This document shows positions 39,515 through 48,400 of a stretch of DNA of 64,000 nt, one piece after another; position 1 is the first letter of the stretch; each line of letters opens with the position of its first letter. The notes below the pieces were generated by a model. It worked only from the letters and a program-made list of their open reading frames with translations. It ran no database searches and had not been told where the DNA came from. The stretch comes from Zoogloeaceae bacterium. Lineage in GTDB: Bacteria > Pseudomonadota > Gammaproteobacteria > Burkholderiales > Rhodocyclaceae. The DNA is taken from assembly GCA_024235655.1 (NCBI GenBank), contig JACKLY010000001.1:1-64000 (forward strand). The letters are read 5' to 3'. A program made the translations under genes and the position numbers.

Positions 39515-40759
39515 ATGCCCCCGCCGCACGCTCTCGCCACAGCCCCCTTTGATATTGAAAGTCTGGGGCAGGTGTTCACCCCGTCGCCCATCGTCCAGCG
39601 CATGCTGGCACTGGTCAGGAACCATGGGCGGGTGCTTGAACCGTCCTGCGGCGACGGCGCATTCTCCAGGCACTTCCCACGTTGCACGGCGATTGAAATC
39701 GACCCCCGTCACTGCCCTGCCGGCTGTCTGAATACTGACTTTTTCGCTTTCCCTGACAGCGAGTGCTTCGACACCATCATCGGCAACCCGCCCTATGTGC
39801 GCTACCAGGACATCCCGCCAGCCACCCGGCAACTGCTTTCAGCCGAGCATTTCGACGGCCGCTCCAACCTGTATCTGTTCTTTATCGAAAAATGCCTGCG
39901 TCACCTCGCACCCGGCGGCGAATTGATTTTCATCACGCCCCGCGATTTTCTCAAGGCCACGTCTGCCGTCCGCCTGAACCGCCTGCTTCATGCCGCAGGC
40001 ACGATCACCGATTTCATCGAACTTGGGGACGCCCGGGTTTTTGACGGTGCCACACCCAACTGCGCCATCTGGCGCTTCGAACAGGGCAATTTTTCCCGGC
40101 GCACACACTACGAGACAGGTAACGACAGTGAATACCGCCATTTCCTGTTGGCAGGCGGCCACCTGGCATTCACCCGCAGCGATTGCCCGGCCCCCCTGGC
40201 CACCATCTTTGCGGTCAAGGTTGGGGCGGTGTCTGGCGCAGATACCATCTTTTCCAGCACCAAACACGGCAACATGGACTTCGTCTGTTCGCAAACGGCC
40301 CGGAATGGTCAACTTCGGCGAATGATCTTCAACACCCCCCACCCGGTATTGAAACGCTACAAAAAACGCCTGTTGGCCCGACGCATCCGGCGTTTTGACG
40401 AAACCAGCTGGTGGCAATGGGGGCGCCTGCACCCACGGAACGATCTGCCGCGCATCTATGTCAACTGCAAGACACGCAATCCGCAGCCTTTTTTCCTGCA
40501 CGCTTGCAAGAATTTCGACGGTGCAGTGCTCGCGCTTTTTCCTCACGATCCGGCGGCGGATCTTGAAAAACTGTGCACCATGCTCAATCTGGTTGACTGG
40601 GCCGCGCTTGGCTTCGTCTGCGACGGCCGCTTTCTTTTTGCCCAACGCAGCCTGCAGGAAGCGATGCTGCCTGAGAATTTCCTGCCATTTGCCACCGTGT
40701 CAGGAAACAAGGCATTGTCGCAATCGCCGCCTGAGGACAGAAACACCCATAACAAGTAG
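39515..40759 (+). CDS. N6-adenine DNA methyltransferase, apparently solitary
   Basis: The 414-residue product has the SAM-binding motif VLEPSCGDGAFS (about residue 41), an acidic motif IEID, and the catalytic NPPYVRY (about residue 92), as in Eco57I/TaqI-type adenine methyltransferases. It starts GQVFTPSPIVQRML, the usual opening of that group. The target-recognition region would lie in the C-terminal half. No restriction endonuclease or specificity gene is next to it: upstream is an OmpA-like gene and downstream is gshA. Target site unknown. Confidence 0.87.
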   Translation: MPPPHALATAPFDIESLGQVFTPSPIVQRMLALVRNHGRVLEPSCGDGAFSRHFPRCTAIEIDPRHCPAGCLNTDFFAFPDSECFDTIIGNPPYVRYQDIPPATRQLLSAEHFDGRSNLYLFFIEKCLRHLAPGGELIFITPRDFLKATSAVRLNRLLHAAGTITDFIELGDARVFDGATPNCAIWRFEQGNFSRRTHYETGNDSEYRHFLLAGGHLAFTRSDCPAPLATIFAVKVGAVSGADTIFSSTKHGNMDFVCSQTARNGQLRRMIFNTPHPVLKRYKKRLLARRIRRFDETSWWQWGRLHPRNDLPRIYVNCKTRNPQPFFLHACKNFDGAVLALFPHDPAADLEKLCTMLNLVDWAALGFVCDGRFLFAQRSLQEAMLPENFLPFATVSGNKALSQSPPEDRNTHNK

Positions 40760-40797
40760 CAACCCCAAACCTGGGGCACGCCGGAGACTGCCAGACC

Positions 40798-42078
40798 ATG
40801 GTTCCACACCTGACTACCGCCCTGACCGGGCCGCTGCTCGACCTTGAGCGACGGATTCTTGCTGCCATGCCACAGATCGAACTGTGGTTTCGTGGCCAGT
40901 GGCTGGAGCACACGCCACCTTTCTACGCCTCGACCGATCTGCGCAATGCCGGCTTCAAGCTGGCGCCGGTCGATACCAACCTGTTCCCGGGCGGCTTCAA
41001 CAATCTCAACCCGGAATTTCACCCGCTGGCCGTGCAGGCGGCGATGTCGGCAATCGAAAAAATCTGCCCGGAGGCGCGCAATCTTCTGCTGATTCCGGAA
41101 AACCATACGCGCAACCTGTTCTACCTGCAGAACGTCGCCGAACTGGTGTCGATCCTCAGGCAAACCGGTCTGAATGTCCGGCTCGGTTCCCTGCTGCCAG
41201 ACATCCAGGAACCCACCACCGTTGAACTGCCCAGCGGGGCAAGCCTGTTGCTCGAGCCCCTGCAGCGCAATGGCAATCGTCTCGGCCTGACAGATTTTGA
41301 CCCCTGTGCCATCCTGCTCAACAACGACTTGACTGCGGGCATTCCCGCGGTGCTCAACGGTCTCGATGAACAGTTCATCCTGCCGCCATTGCATGCCGGC
41401 TGGGCGAGCCGGCGCAAGACCAACCATTTCACGGCCTATGATGAAGTCGCCCAGTCATTTGCAGACATGATCGGCATTGACCCATGGCACATCAACCCGT
41501 ATTTCTCCACCTGCCGCGCCGTCAATTTTCACGAGCGGCAAGGCGAAGAATGCCTTGAGGCGAATGTCGATGCGGTACTCGGCATGGTTCGCGAGAAATA
41601 CCGGGAATACGGGATCGATGACACGCCCTTCGTGATCGTCAAGGCGGATGCCGGCACCTACGGCATGGGGGTGATGACGGTACGCGACGCCGCCGAGGTA
41701 AAAGGCCTCAATCGCCGCCAACGCAACAAGATGAGCACGCTGAAGGAAGGCCAGGCCGTTTCCGAGGTCATCATCCAGGAGGGCGTACATACCAAGGAGC
41801 GCGTCAAGGAAGGCGTTGCCGAGCCGGTGGTATACATGATCGACCGCTTTGTCGTCGGCGGCTTCTACAGGGTCAATGCTGCCCGCGGGGTTGATGAAAA
41901 CCTTAACGCACCGGGCATGAGTTTCGAGCCGCTGGCCTTCGAAACCAGTTGCCTGTGCCCGGACATGACCCAGAACCCCGATGCGGCGCCCAACCGTTTC
42001 TACGCCTACGGTGTTGTCGCCCGGCTGGCCGCGCTGGCTGCTGCCATCGAAATTGAGCGGACGGCGCCGACATCATGA
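40798..42078 (+). CDS. gshA: Glutamate-cysteine ligase
   Basis: The 426-residue product belongs to the type found in Acidithiobacillus and many betaproteobacteria, which differs from the enteric GshA. Visible regions include FPGGFNNLNPEF, IVKADAGTYGMGVMTV (ATP-grasp-like) and VVGGFYRVNAARGVDENLNA. It makes gamma-glutamylcysteine in the first step of glutathione synthesis. Its stop overlaps gshB by four bases (ATGA), so the pathway is co-expressed. Confidence 0.93.
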   Translation: MVPHLTTALTGPLLDLERRILAAMPQIELWFRGQWLEHTPPFYASTDLRNAGFKLAPVDTNLFPGGFNNLNPEFHPLAVQAAMSAIEKICPEARNLLLIPENHTRNLFYLQNVAELVSILRQTGLNVRLGSLLPDIQEPTTVELPSGASLLLEPLQRNGNRLGLTDFDPCAILLNNDLTAGIPAVLNGLDEQFILPPLHAGWASRRKTNHFTAYDEVAQSFADMIGIDPWHINPYFSTCRAVNFHERQGEECLEANVDAVLGMVREKYREYGIDDTPFVIVKADAGTYGMGVMTVRDAAEVKGLNRRQRNKMSTLKEGQAVSEVIIQEGVHTKERVKEGVAEPVVYMIDRFVVGGFYRVNAARGVDENLNAPGMSFEPLAFETSCLCPDMTQNPDAAPNRFYAYGVVARLAALAAAIEIERTAPTS

Positions 42079-43037
42079 GCAGGCGCCTGCTGTTCGTCAT
42101 CGACCCGCTGCCCACGCTGAACCCGGCCAAGGATTCGACAATTGCCATGATGCGCGCAGCCCAGGCGCGCGGTCACGAGACCTGGGCAACGACAGTAGAC
42201 CGGCTGTCCTGGGCAAGCACGGCCGGGGTTTGCGCTGAAGCCCGGCACCTTGAACTGATCTCCGGTCAGGGGTGCTGGTACCGTACGCACACCGAGGAAA
42301 CACTGCCGCTGAACGCATTTGACGCAGTACTGATGCGCAAGGATCCGCCATTCGATGTGGAGTTCATCAGCGCCACCTGGATGCTGGAACAGGCCGAGCG
42401 GGAAGGGGCACGCATCTTCAATCGCCCGCGCGCACTGCGCGACCATTCGGAGAAATTCGCCCTCACCGAATTTGCCGACCTGGCCCCTGACACCCTGATT
42501 TCCCGCTCTCCGGCACAAATCTCCGCCTTTATCGACGAAAAAGGGGACACCATTCTCAAGCCGCTGGACGGCATGGGCGGACGGGGCATTTTCCGGGTGC
42601 GTAACGACGATCCGAACCGCAATGTGATCATCGAAATGCTCGCCGAAAACGGCACCCGCAGTGTCATGGCGCAACGTTTCCTGCCCGCCATCAGCGCGGG
42701 CGACAAGCGCATTCTGCTGATTGGCGGCGAGGTCGTTCCCTGGTGCCTGGCACGCATTCCCAAGGCCGGTGAGTCGCGGGGCAATCTGGCTGCCGGCGGC
42801 ACGGGCGTCGTGCAAGCCCTGAGCACGCGTGACCGCGAAATCGCCGAGACCCTGGCTCCGATCCTTGCCGCACGCGGCCTGCTGCTGGTCGGGCTTGACG
42901 TGATCGGCGAACACCTGACGGAAATCAACGTGACCAGCCCGACCTGCATGGTGGAAATCGAAAAATCTTCCGGTCTGGATGTGGCCGGGATGTTCATCAC
43001 CGCGGTAGAAAACGCATGCGCTGGTTCGGACTGCTGA
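42075..43037 (+). CDS. gshB: Glutathione synthetase
   Basis: The 320-residue product has the ATP-grasp fold with ILKPLDGMGGRGIFRV near residue 158, GGEVVPWCLARIP and the end EINVTSPTCMVEI. It adds glycine to gamma-glutamylcysteine in the cytoplasm. Length is normal. It overlaps gshA by four bases and apbE by 22 bases. Confidence 0.97.
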   Translation: MSRRLLFVIDPLPTLNPAKDSTIAMMRAAQARGHETWATTVDRLSWASTAGVCAEARHLELISGQGCWYRTHTEETLPLNAFDAVLMRKDPPFDVEFISATWMLEQAEREGARIFNRPRALRDHSEKFALTEFADLAPDTLISRSPAQISAFIDEKGDTILKPLDGMGGRGIFRVRNDDPNRNVIIEMLAENGTRSVMAQRFLPAISAGDKRILLIGGEVVPWCLARIPKAGESRGNLAAGGTGVVQALSTRDREIAETLAPILAARGLLLVGLDVIGEHLTEINVTSPTCMVEIEKSSGLDVAGMFITAVENACAGSDC

Positions 43038-44041
43038 TTTCTCTGCTTCTGCTTGCAGCCTGCGGCAAGCCGACGGTGCACACACAGGAATCCTTTGTTT
43101 TCGGCACCCGTGTCGAGGTGCTGGTCGCCGAGGCCGATGCAACTCGCGCCAACCGGGCGGCATCGGCCGTGCTGCAGGAATTCGACCGGCTGCACCGGAC
43201 TTTCCATGCGTGGAAACCCTCGGAACTGACAACGCTCAACGAACGTATTGCCGCCGGCCAGTCTGCACAGGTAACACCTGAACTGGCGCAACTGATCGCC
43301 GATGCGCAAGCCATGGCTGCCACCGGCCACCATCTGTTTGACCCGGGCATTGGCCGCCTGATTGCTCTGTGGGGCTTCCAGTCCGACGAATTCCGCGCGC
43401 AATTGCCCCCCGCCGAGGAAATTGCCGCTTGGCAGGCAGCCGCGCCCTCAATCGCCGACATCGGTCTGGATGACCAGCAACTCCGCAGTAAAAAACCGGA
43501 AGTTGCGCTCGACTTTGGCGGCTATCTGAAAGGCATTGCCCTGGATCGCGCAGCCGCCCTGCTCCGCGAGCAGGGCGTGGCCAATGCACTGATCAACATC
43601 GGCGGCAATGTCATGGCGCTCGGCTCCAAGTATGGCGAGCCATGGCGTATCGGCATCCAGCACCCACGCCAACCGGGTACGCTGGCCACCATGATGCTAC
43701 GGGACGGTGAAGCCGTTGGCACCTCCGGTGATTATCAGCGTTTCTTCGAAATCGATGGCAAGCGCTATTGCCACCTGCTGGACCCTCGCACGGCGTCTCC
43801 CGTCAGTCACACGCAGGCAGTCACCGTGCTGGTCAGCCCCCGTCCACAGGCCGGCATGCGCTCTGATGCGGGTTCCAAGCCCCTGTTCATTGCCGGAAAA
43901 GAGGCTTGGTACGGTCTTGCCAGAGAGATGGAACTCGACGCCTTGCGGGTGGATGCCGATGGCAGCATTGAGGTCACACGCGCCTTTGCCGACCGGCTCA
44001 AATTCAGCGCCGGTTTGCCGGCCCCCTCCATCCTGAATTAG
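43016..44041 (+). CDS. apbE: FAD:protein FMN transferase (ApbE family lipoprotein)
   Basis: The 341-residue product has a lipobox (LLAAC, Cys16) and the ApbE domain: DFGGYLKGIALDRAA, ALINIGGNVMALG and DPRTASPVSHTQAVTV near the C-terminus, where the magnesium and FAD bind. It covalently attaches FMN to a Thr of target proteins such as Na+-NQR or RNF subunits in the periplasm or membrane. It overlaps gshB by 22 bases. Targets are not in the window. Confidence 0.94.
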   Translation: MRWFGLLISLLLLAACGKPTVHTQESFVFGTRVEVLVAEADATRANRAASAVLQEFDRLHRTFHAWKPSELTTLNERIAAGQSAQVTPELAQLIADAQAMAATGHHLFDPGIGRLIALWGFQSDEFRAQLPPAEEIAAWQAAAPSIADIGLDDQQLRSKKPEVALDFGGYLKGIALDRAAALLREQGVANALINIGGNVMALGSKYGEPWRIGIQHPRQPGTLATMMLRDGEAVGTSGDYQRFFEIDGKRYCHLLDPRTASPVSHTQAVTVLVSPRPQAGMRSDAGSKPLFIAGKEAWYGLAREMELDALRVDADGSIEVTRAFADRLKFSAGLPAPSILN

Positions 44042-44089
44042 CCTGAGCACAGAAATGCCACCCATGCCCACTGCTGCTAGAATCACCGC

Positions 44090-44482
44090 ATGATAGGAAT
44101 CCTGCTCATTACCCACGGCTCGTTCGGCGAAGCGCTGATCCAGAATGTCTGCCACGTTCTCAACAAACGTCCCCTGCTGATTGCCCAACTCGGCGTGGCC
44201 GCCCAGGATGACCCGCTCGATATCCTGCCTCTGGCCAGGCTGCTGCTGAAGGAGGTTGACGGTGGCAATGGCGTGCTGGTGATGACCGATATCTACGGTG
44301 CCACACCAGCCAATCTGGCGCTGAAACTACTCGAACCGGGGCATATCGAGGGCGTGACCGGTGTCAGCCTGCCGATGCTGCTTCGTGCCATTACCTATCG
44401 CGAAAAGGGGATGGAAACGATGATTGCCAAAGCGATCAGTGGCGCACGCGATGGCGTGATGAACATGCTCAAGGATGTCTGA
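44090..44482 (+). CDS. PTS EIIA component, mannose type
   Basis: The 130-residue product is a single EIIA-man domain; phosphoacceptor His9 sits in LITHGSFGEALI. The DIYGATPAN motif is present. No EIIB or EIIC gene follows. It overlaps the HPr gene by one base (stop of one, start of the other at 44482). In betaproteobacteria this arrangement is thought to be regulatory rather than for sugar import. Confidence 0.9.
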   Translation: MIGILLITHGSFGEALIQNVCHVLNKRPLLIAQLGVAAQDDPLDILPLARLLLKEVDGGNGVLVMTDIYGATPANLALKLLEPGHIEGVTGVSLPMLLRAITYREKGMETMIAKAISGARDGVMNMLKDV

Positions 44483-44751
44483 TGCTGCAACGTGAAGCCG
44501 AAATCGTGAACAAGCTGGGGCTGCATGCCCGCGCATCCGCCAAGCTGACGCAGACAGCAGGCAGCTTCAAATGCGAAGTCTGGATGAGCAAGGGTACGCG
44601 CCGGATCAATGCCAAGAGCATCATGGGCGTCATGATGCTGGCCGCAGGCAAGGGCAGCGTCGTCGGCATTGAAACCGACGGTGTCGACGAGCAGGAAGCC
44701 ATGGCCGCCTTGTGCGCCCTGATTGCCGACAAGTTTGGTGAAGGGGAATAG
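44482..44751 (+). CDS. ptsH: Phosphocarrier protein HPr
   Basis: The 89-residue product has phosphorylation site His15 in KLGLHARASAKL, and Ser46 in SIMGVMML, where HPr kinase would act. Length is normal. It carries phosphate from enzyme I to the neighbouring EIIA. It is the middle gene of EIIA-HPr-EI. Confidence 0.96.
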   Translation: MLQREAEIVNKLGLHARASAKLTQTAGSFKCEVWMSKGTRRINAKSIMGVMMLAAGKGSVVGIETDGVDEQEAMAALCALIADKFGEGE

Positions 44752-44754
44752 GAC

Positions 44755-46497
44755 GTGAGTTTTACCCTTCACGGACTGGGCGTCTCAGGCGGCATTGCCA
44801 TTGGCGTTGCCCACCTGATTTCGCATGCCACACTGGAAGTCGCCCACCTGACCATTTCTCCACGCATGGTGGAAAAGGAATTGGCACGCTTTGATGCGGC
44901 ACTGGATCAGGTTCGGCTTGAGCTTGCCGCAATGAAGGAGGGAACCGAACATGCACCCGCGGAATTCGGCGCCTTTCTCGATCTGCACCGGATGATTCTC
45001 GATGATCCGGAGCTCTGCGAAGTGCCTCAGCAACTGATTCGCGAACGCCGTTGCAATGCCGAATGGGCCCTGGTGCAGCAAATGGAACATCTGGTGCGCC
45101 AGTTCGATGATTTTGACGATCCGTATCTGCGGGAGCGCAGCCACGATGTCCGGCAGGTGGTCGAACGCGTAATCAAGGAACTGGCAGGCCACCCCGGCCG
45201 CACGTCGATGCGCAGCGCAAAGAGCGTCAAGGAAGAAAACCTGATCGTCGTTGCCCACGACCTTTCCCCTGCCGATGTGATCGCCTTCAAGGAGCATCGC
45301 TTTGCCTCCTTCATCACTGATGTCGGTGGTGCCACGTCGCACACGGCAATCATTGCCCGCAGCATGGCGGTGCCGGCAGTACTCGGCCTGCATAACGCCC
45401 GTGAGCTGATCCGCGACAAGGAGACCCTGATTGTCGATGGCACACGCGGTGTCGTCATCGTCAACCCCGACCCACGGGTGCTGGAAGAATACCAGTTGCG
45501 CAAGAGTGGCCTTGAGCTGGAACGCTCAAAGCTGAAACGCATCAAAACCGCGAAAACAACCTCCCTGGACGGTGTTGACGTCAATCTGCTGGCCAACATC
45601 GAATTGCCATCCGATGTGCCGGCCTCTCTGGAAGGCGGTGCTGAAGGCGTCGGCCTGTTCCGTAGCGAATTCCTGTTCCTTGACCGCGGCAGCCTGCCTT
45701 CCGAAGACGAGCAGTTCGAGGCCTACCGCAAGGTGGTCAAGGGGATGGATGGCCGCCCTGTCACCATCCGCACCTTCGATCTGGGTGCCGACAAGGATCT
45801 CAATCCGGAAGGCACGCTGGGCGACCGCGTCAAGACCAACCCGGCACTCGGCATGCGTGCGATCCGTGTTTCGCTGGCTGAACCGCAGATGTTCCAGACA
45901 CAGTTGCGTGCCATCTTGCGCGCTTCAAAGTATGGCAAGGTCAAGCTGCTGATTCCGATGCTGGCGCATGCCTACGAGATTGACGCGACCCTGGCGGCAG
46001 TCGAGCAGGCGAAATCCAGCCTGCGTGGCGACAAGATCGGCTTCGATGCCGCGATCGAGGTTGGCGGCATGATTGAAATCCCGGCCGCGGCGCTGGCCAT
46101 TGGCATGTTTGTGCGGCGCCTCAATTTTCTTTCGATCGGCACCAACGATCTGATCCAGTACACGCTGGCCATCGACCGCGGCGATGAGCAGGTATCGCAT
46201 CTCTACGACCCCTTGCACCCTGCCGTGCTGATGCTGATTGCACATACCCTGCACAGCGGGGAAAAGGCCGGCGTTCCGGTATCTGTCTGCGGCGAGTTGG
46301 CTGGCGATGCCAATCTGACCCGCCTGCTGCTTGGTATGGGGCTGCGCAATTTTTCCATGCATCCGGCACAGATCCTTGAAGTGAAAAGCCGGGTACTCAA
46401 GGCCAATATTGCCGAATTGGCGCCGCAGGTACGCAAGCTGCTGCGGCTCGAGGAACCAGCCAAGATCCGCGAAGCCCTGGAAAAGCTCAACGCCTGA
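44755..46497 (+). CDS. ptsI: Phosphoenolpyruvate-protein phosphotransferase, enzyme I
   Basis: The 580-residue product starts at GTG 44755, four bases after the HPr stop. The active His196 is in GGATSHTAIIAR, and the PEP-binding part shows GLFRSEFLFLDR and the C-terminal SVCGELAGD. It uses PEP to charge HPr. The set lacks a sugar permease, so the likely output is regulation. Confidence 0.96.
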   Translation: MSFTLHGLGVSGGIAIGVAHLISHATLEVAHLTISPRMVEKELARFDAALDQVRLELAAMKEGTEHAPAEFGAFLDLHRMILDDPELCEVPQQLIRERRCNAEWALVQQMEHLVRQFDDFDDPYLRERSHDVRQVVERVIKELAGHPGRTSMRSAKSVKEENLIVVAHDLSPADVIAFKEHRFASFITDVGGATSHTAIIARSMAVPAVLGLHNARELIRDKETLIVDGTRGVVIVNPDPRVLEEYQLRKSGLELERSKLKRIKTAKTTSLDGVDVNLLANIELPSDVPASLEGGAEGVGLFRSEFLFLDRGSLPSEDEQFEAYRKVVKGMDGRPVTIRTFDLGADKDLNPEGTLGDRVKTNPALGMRAIRVSLAEPQMFQTQLRAILRASKYGKVKLLIPMLAHAYEIDATLAAVEQAKSSLRGDKIGFDAAIEVGGMIEIPAAALAIGMFVRRLNFLSIGTNDLIQYTLAIDRGDEQVSHLYDPLHPAVLMLIAHTLHSGEKAGVPVSVCGELAGDANLTRLLLGMGLRNFSMHPAQILEVKSRVLKANIAELAPQVRKLLRLEEPAKIREALEKLNA

Positions 46498-46537
46498 TTT
46501 GACAATCGCCCCTGCCTGCAGGTAACTTTCGCTGCAT

Positions 46538-46595
46538 AGCGCCGATTTGAACCAATCAGCTTGCGGGCGCTCAATAAATCCGGCTAAAGCGAGGG
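46538..46595 (+). promoter_or_regulatory. SAM-II riboswitch upstream of metX
   Basis: The aptamer consensus is present: stem half AGCGCC (46539-46544), the conserved GATTTGAACC loop, TTGCGGGCGCT closing the stem (46561-46571), then CAATAAATCCGGCTAAAGC forming the pseudoknot. It matches the known SAM-II fold position by position. It should shut down metX when S-adenosylmethionine is abundant. Confidence 0.92.
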
Positions 46596-46596
46596 C

Positions 46597-46646
46597 AACC
46601 CAGTCCGCGCAAATGACCGATCCATGCGCAGGCTGGGTTTTGTTTT
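46597..46646 (+). terminator. Intrinsic terminator between the SAM-II aptamer and metX
   Basis: The stem AACCCAG (46597-46603) pairs with CTGGGTT (46633-46639), with an inner GCGC/GCGC pair, and is followed by TTTTGTTTTT. It starts directly after the aptamer and ends about 27 bases before the metX ATG, so SAM may control transcription read-through. Alternative folding with the aptamer 3' end (the AGCGAGGGCAACCC region) is possible but not shown. Confidence 0.75.
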
Positions 46647-46672
46647 TAAGGGGTTTTCGAGGTGAGCAAGAC

Positions 46673-47791
46673 ATGAATTCCGTGGGTATCGTCGCACCGA
46701 AATCCGTGCGCTTTGACCACGCCATCTCACTGAAGAGCGGCGCCACGCTGCCCGGATTCGAGCTGGTCTATGAGACCTATGGTGAACTGAATGCGGAAGC
46801 CAGCAACGCCGTACTGGTCTGTCACGCGCTCTCCGGCAGTCATCACGTGGCCGGTTTTTACGCCGACCAGGACAAGAGCACCGGCTGGTGGGACAACCTT
46901 GTCGGCCCGGGCAAGCCGCTGGACACCAATCGCTTCTTCGTTGTCGGCGTCAACAACCTCGGTGGCTGCTATGGGTCTACCGGCCCCAACAGCATCAACC
47001 CGGCGACCGGCAAGCGCTACGGAGCCGACTTTCCGGTCGTCACCGTCGAGGATTGGGTAGCCACGCAAGCGAGACTCGCCGATCATCTCGGCATTGAGCG
47101 CTGGGCCGCCGTGGTCGGCGGCTCACTCGGCGGCATGCAGGCCATGGAATGGACGCTGCAGTTTCCTGAGCGTATCCGCCACGCGCTGATCATCGCCGCC
47201 GCCCCCAAGCTGTCCACCCAGAACATCGCTTTCAACGAACTGGCGCGCCAGGCCATTCTCAGCGACCCCGATTTTCATGGCGGGCACTATTACGAACACG
47301 GTGTCGTGCCGGTACGCGGCCTGCGCCTTGCGCGCATGGTCGGTCACATCACCTACCTTTCCGACGATCAGATGGCGGAAAAATTCGGCCGCGAACTGAA
47401 AACGGGCAAGCTGTCCTATGGTTACGATGTGGATTTCCAGATCGAATCCTATCTCCGCTATCAGGGTGACCGTTTCACGACCTATTTCGACGCCAACACC
47501 TACCTGATCACGACCAAGGCACTCGATTATTTCGACCCCGCCAGGGAATACGGCGGCAACTTGCAAGCCGCACTGGCGCGCGCCAAGGCAGATTTCTTTG
47601 TCGCCAGCTTCAGCACCGACTGGCGTTTTTCGCCCGAGCGCAGCCGCGAGATTGTCTATGCCCTGATGCACTGCGGGCACAACGTGTCCTACGCGGAAAT
47701 CGATTGTGATGCCGGCCATGATTCCTTCCTGCTGGATGATCGTCAGTATCACGGCGTGGTTGGCGCCTATCTGGATCGGATCGAAACATGA
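46673..47791 (+). CDS. metX: Homoserine O-acyltransferase MetX
   Basis: The 372-residue product starts at ATG 46673 behind GAGGTGA. It has nucleophile Ser in GGSLGGMQAMEW, and the acid-base residues are in IDCDAGHDSFLLDD. It activates homoserine for methionine synthesis; betaproteobacterial MetX enzymes often use succinyl-CoA instead of acetyl-CoA, which the sequence alone does not settle. It overlaps metW by four bases and is controlled by the SAM-II riboswitch. Confidence 0.96.
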   Translation: MNSVGIVAPKSVRFDHAISLKSGATLPGFELVYETYGELNAEASNAVLVCHALSGSHHVAGFYADQDKSTGWWDNLVGPGKPLDTNRFFVVGVNNLGGCYGSTGPNSINPATGKRYGADFPVVTVEDWVATQARLADHLGIERWAAVVGGSLGGMQAMEWTLQFPERIRHALIIAAAPKLSTQNIAFNELARQAILSDPDFHGGHYYEHGVVPVRGLRLARMVGHITYLSDDQMAEKFGRELKTGKLSYGYDVDFQIESYLRYQGDRFTTYFDANTYLITTKALDYFDPAREYGGNLQAALARAKADFFVASFSTDWRFSPERSREIVYALMHCGHNVSYAEIDCDAGHDSFLLDDRQYHGVVGAYLDRIET

Positions 47792-48381
47792 CCGAGATTT
47801 TTGGCCGTTTTGACTTTGATGTGATTGCCCGCTGGATATCACCGGGCGAACGCGTACTGGATCTGGGATGCGGTGATGGTTCCCTGCTCAAATTCCTGAA
47901 GGTTGAGCGCGGCATTCGCGGCTATGGCGTAGACAATGCGCCGGAGAATGTACTCGCAGCCATCAGGAATGGTGTCAACGTGCTGCAGTTCGACCTTGAG
48001 AAAGGGCTGGCCGGGGTTGACGATGATGCCTTCGACCACGTGATCATGTCGTTGTCACTGCAGACCGTTCGCCATACTGTCCTGCTGGTCAAGGAAATGC
48101 TGCGGGTTGGCAACGAGGCGGTGGTTTCCTTCCCAAATTTCGGCCATCGCAGCCACCGGGAATCGATTGCCAGGGGGCGGATGCCGGTATCAGAGGCCCT
48201 GCCTTATCAATGGTTCGATTCGCCCAACGTACGCTTCTTCACCATCGCCGATTTTGAAGAGCTTTGCGCAAACAACGGAATTGCCATCCGTGAAGGGCTG
48301 TTTTTTGACGAAGGCCGAAGCGTCATTGACGACCCCAACCTGAACGCCGACATGGCGCTCTACCGTCTGGCCCGTTGCTGA
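47788..48381 (+). CDS. metW: Methionine biosynthesis protein MetW
   Basis: The 197-residue product has a methyltransferase-like fold with VLDLGCGDGSLLKFL near residue 25 and the MetW end region QWFDSPNVRFFTI. MetW works with MetX, probably as part of the acyltransferase complex. ATGA overlap with metX shows co-translation under the SAM-II switch. Confidence 0.95.
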   Translation: MTEIFGRFDFDVIARWISPGERVLDLGCGDGSLLKFLKVERGIRGYGVDNAPENVLAAIRNGVNVLQFDLEKGLAGVDDDAFDHVIMSLSLQTVRHTVLLVKEMLRVGNEAVVSFPNFGHRSHRESIARGRMPVSEALPYQWFDSPNVRFFTIADFEELCANNGIAIREGLFFDEGRSVIDDPNLNADMALYRLARC

Positions 48382-48400
48382 GCCCGCAAGAGGTGCACGC

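Noticed and set aside
42006..43232. A 408-codon minus-strand open frame opposite gshB
   Set aside because: It is antisense to a clear glutathione synthetase and shows no protein-like motifs.
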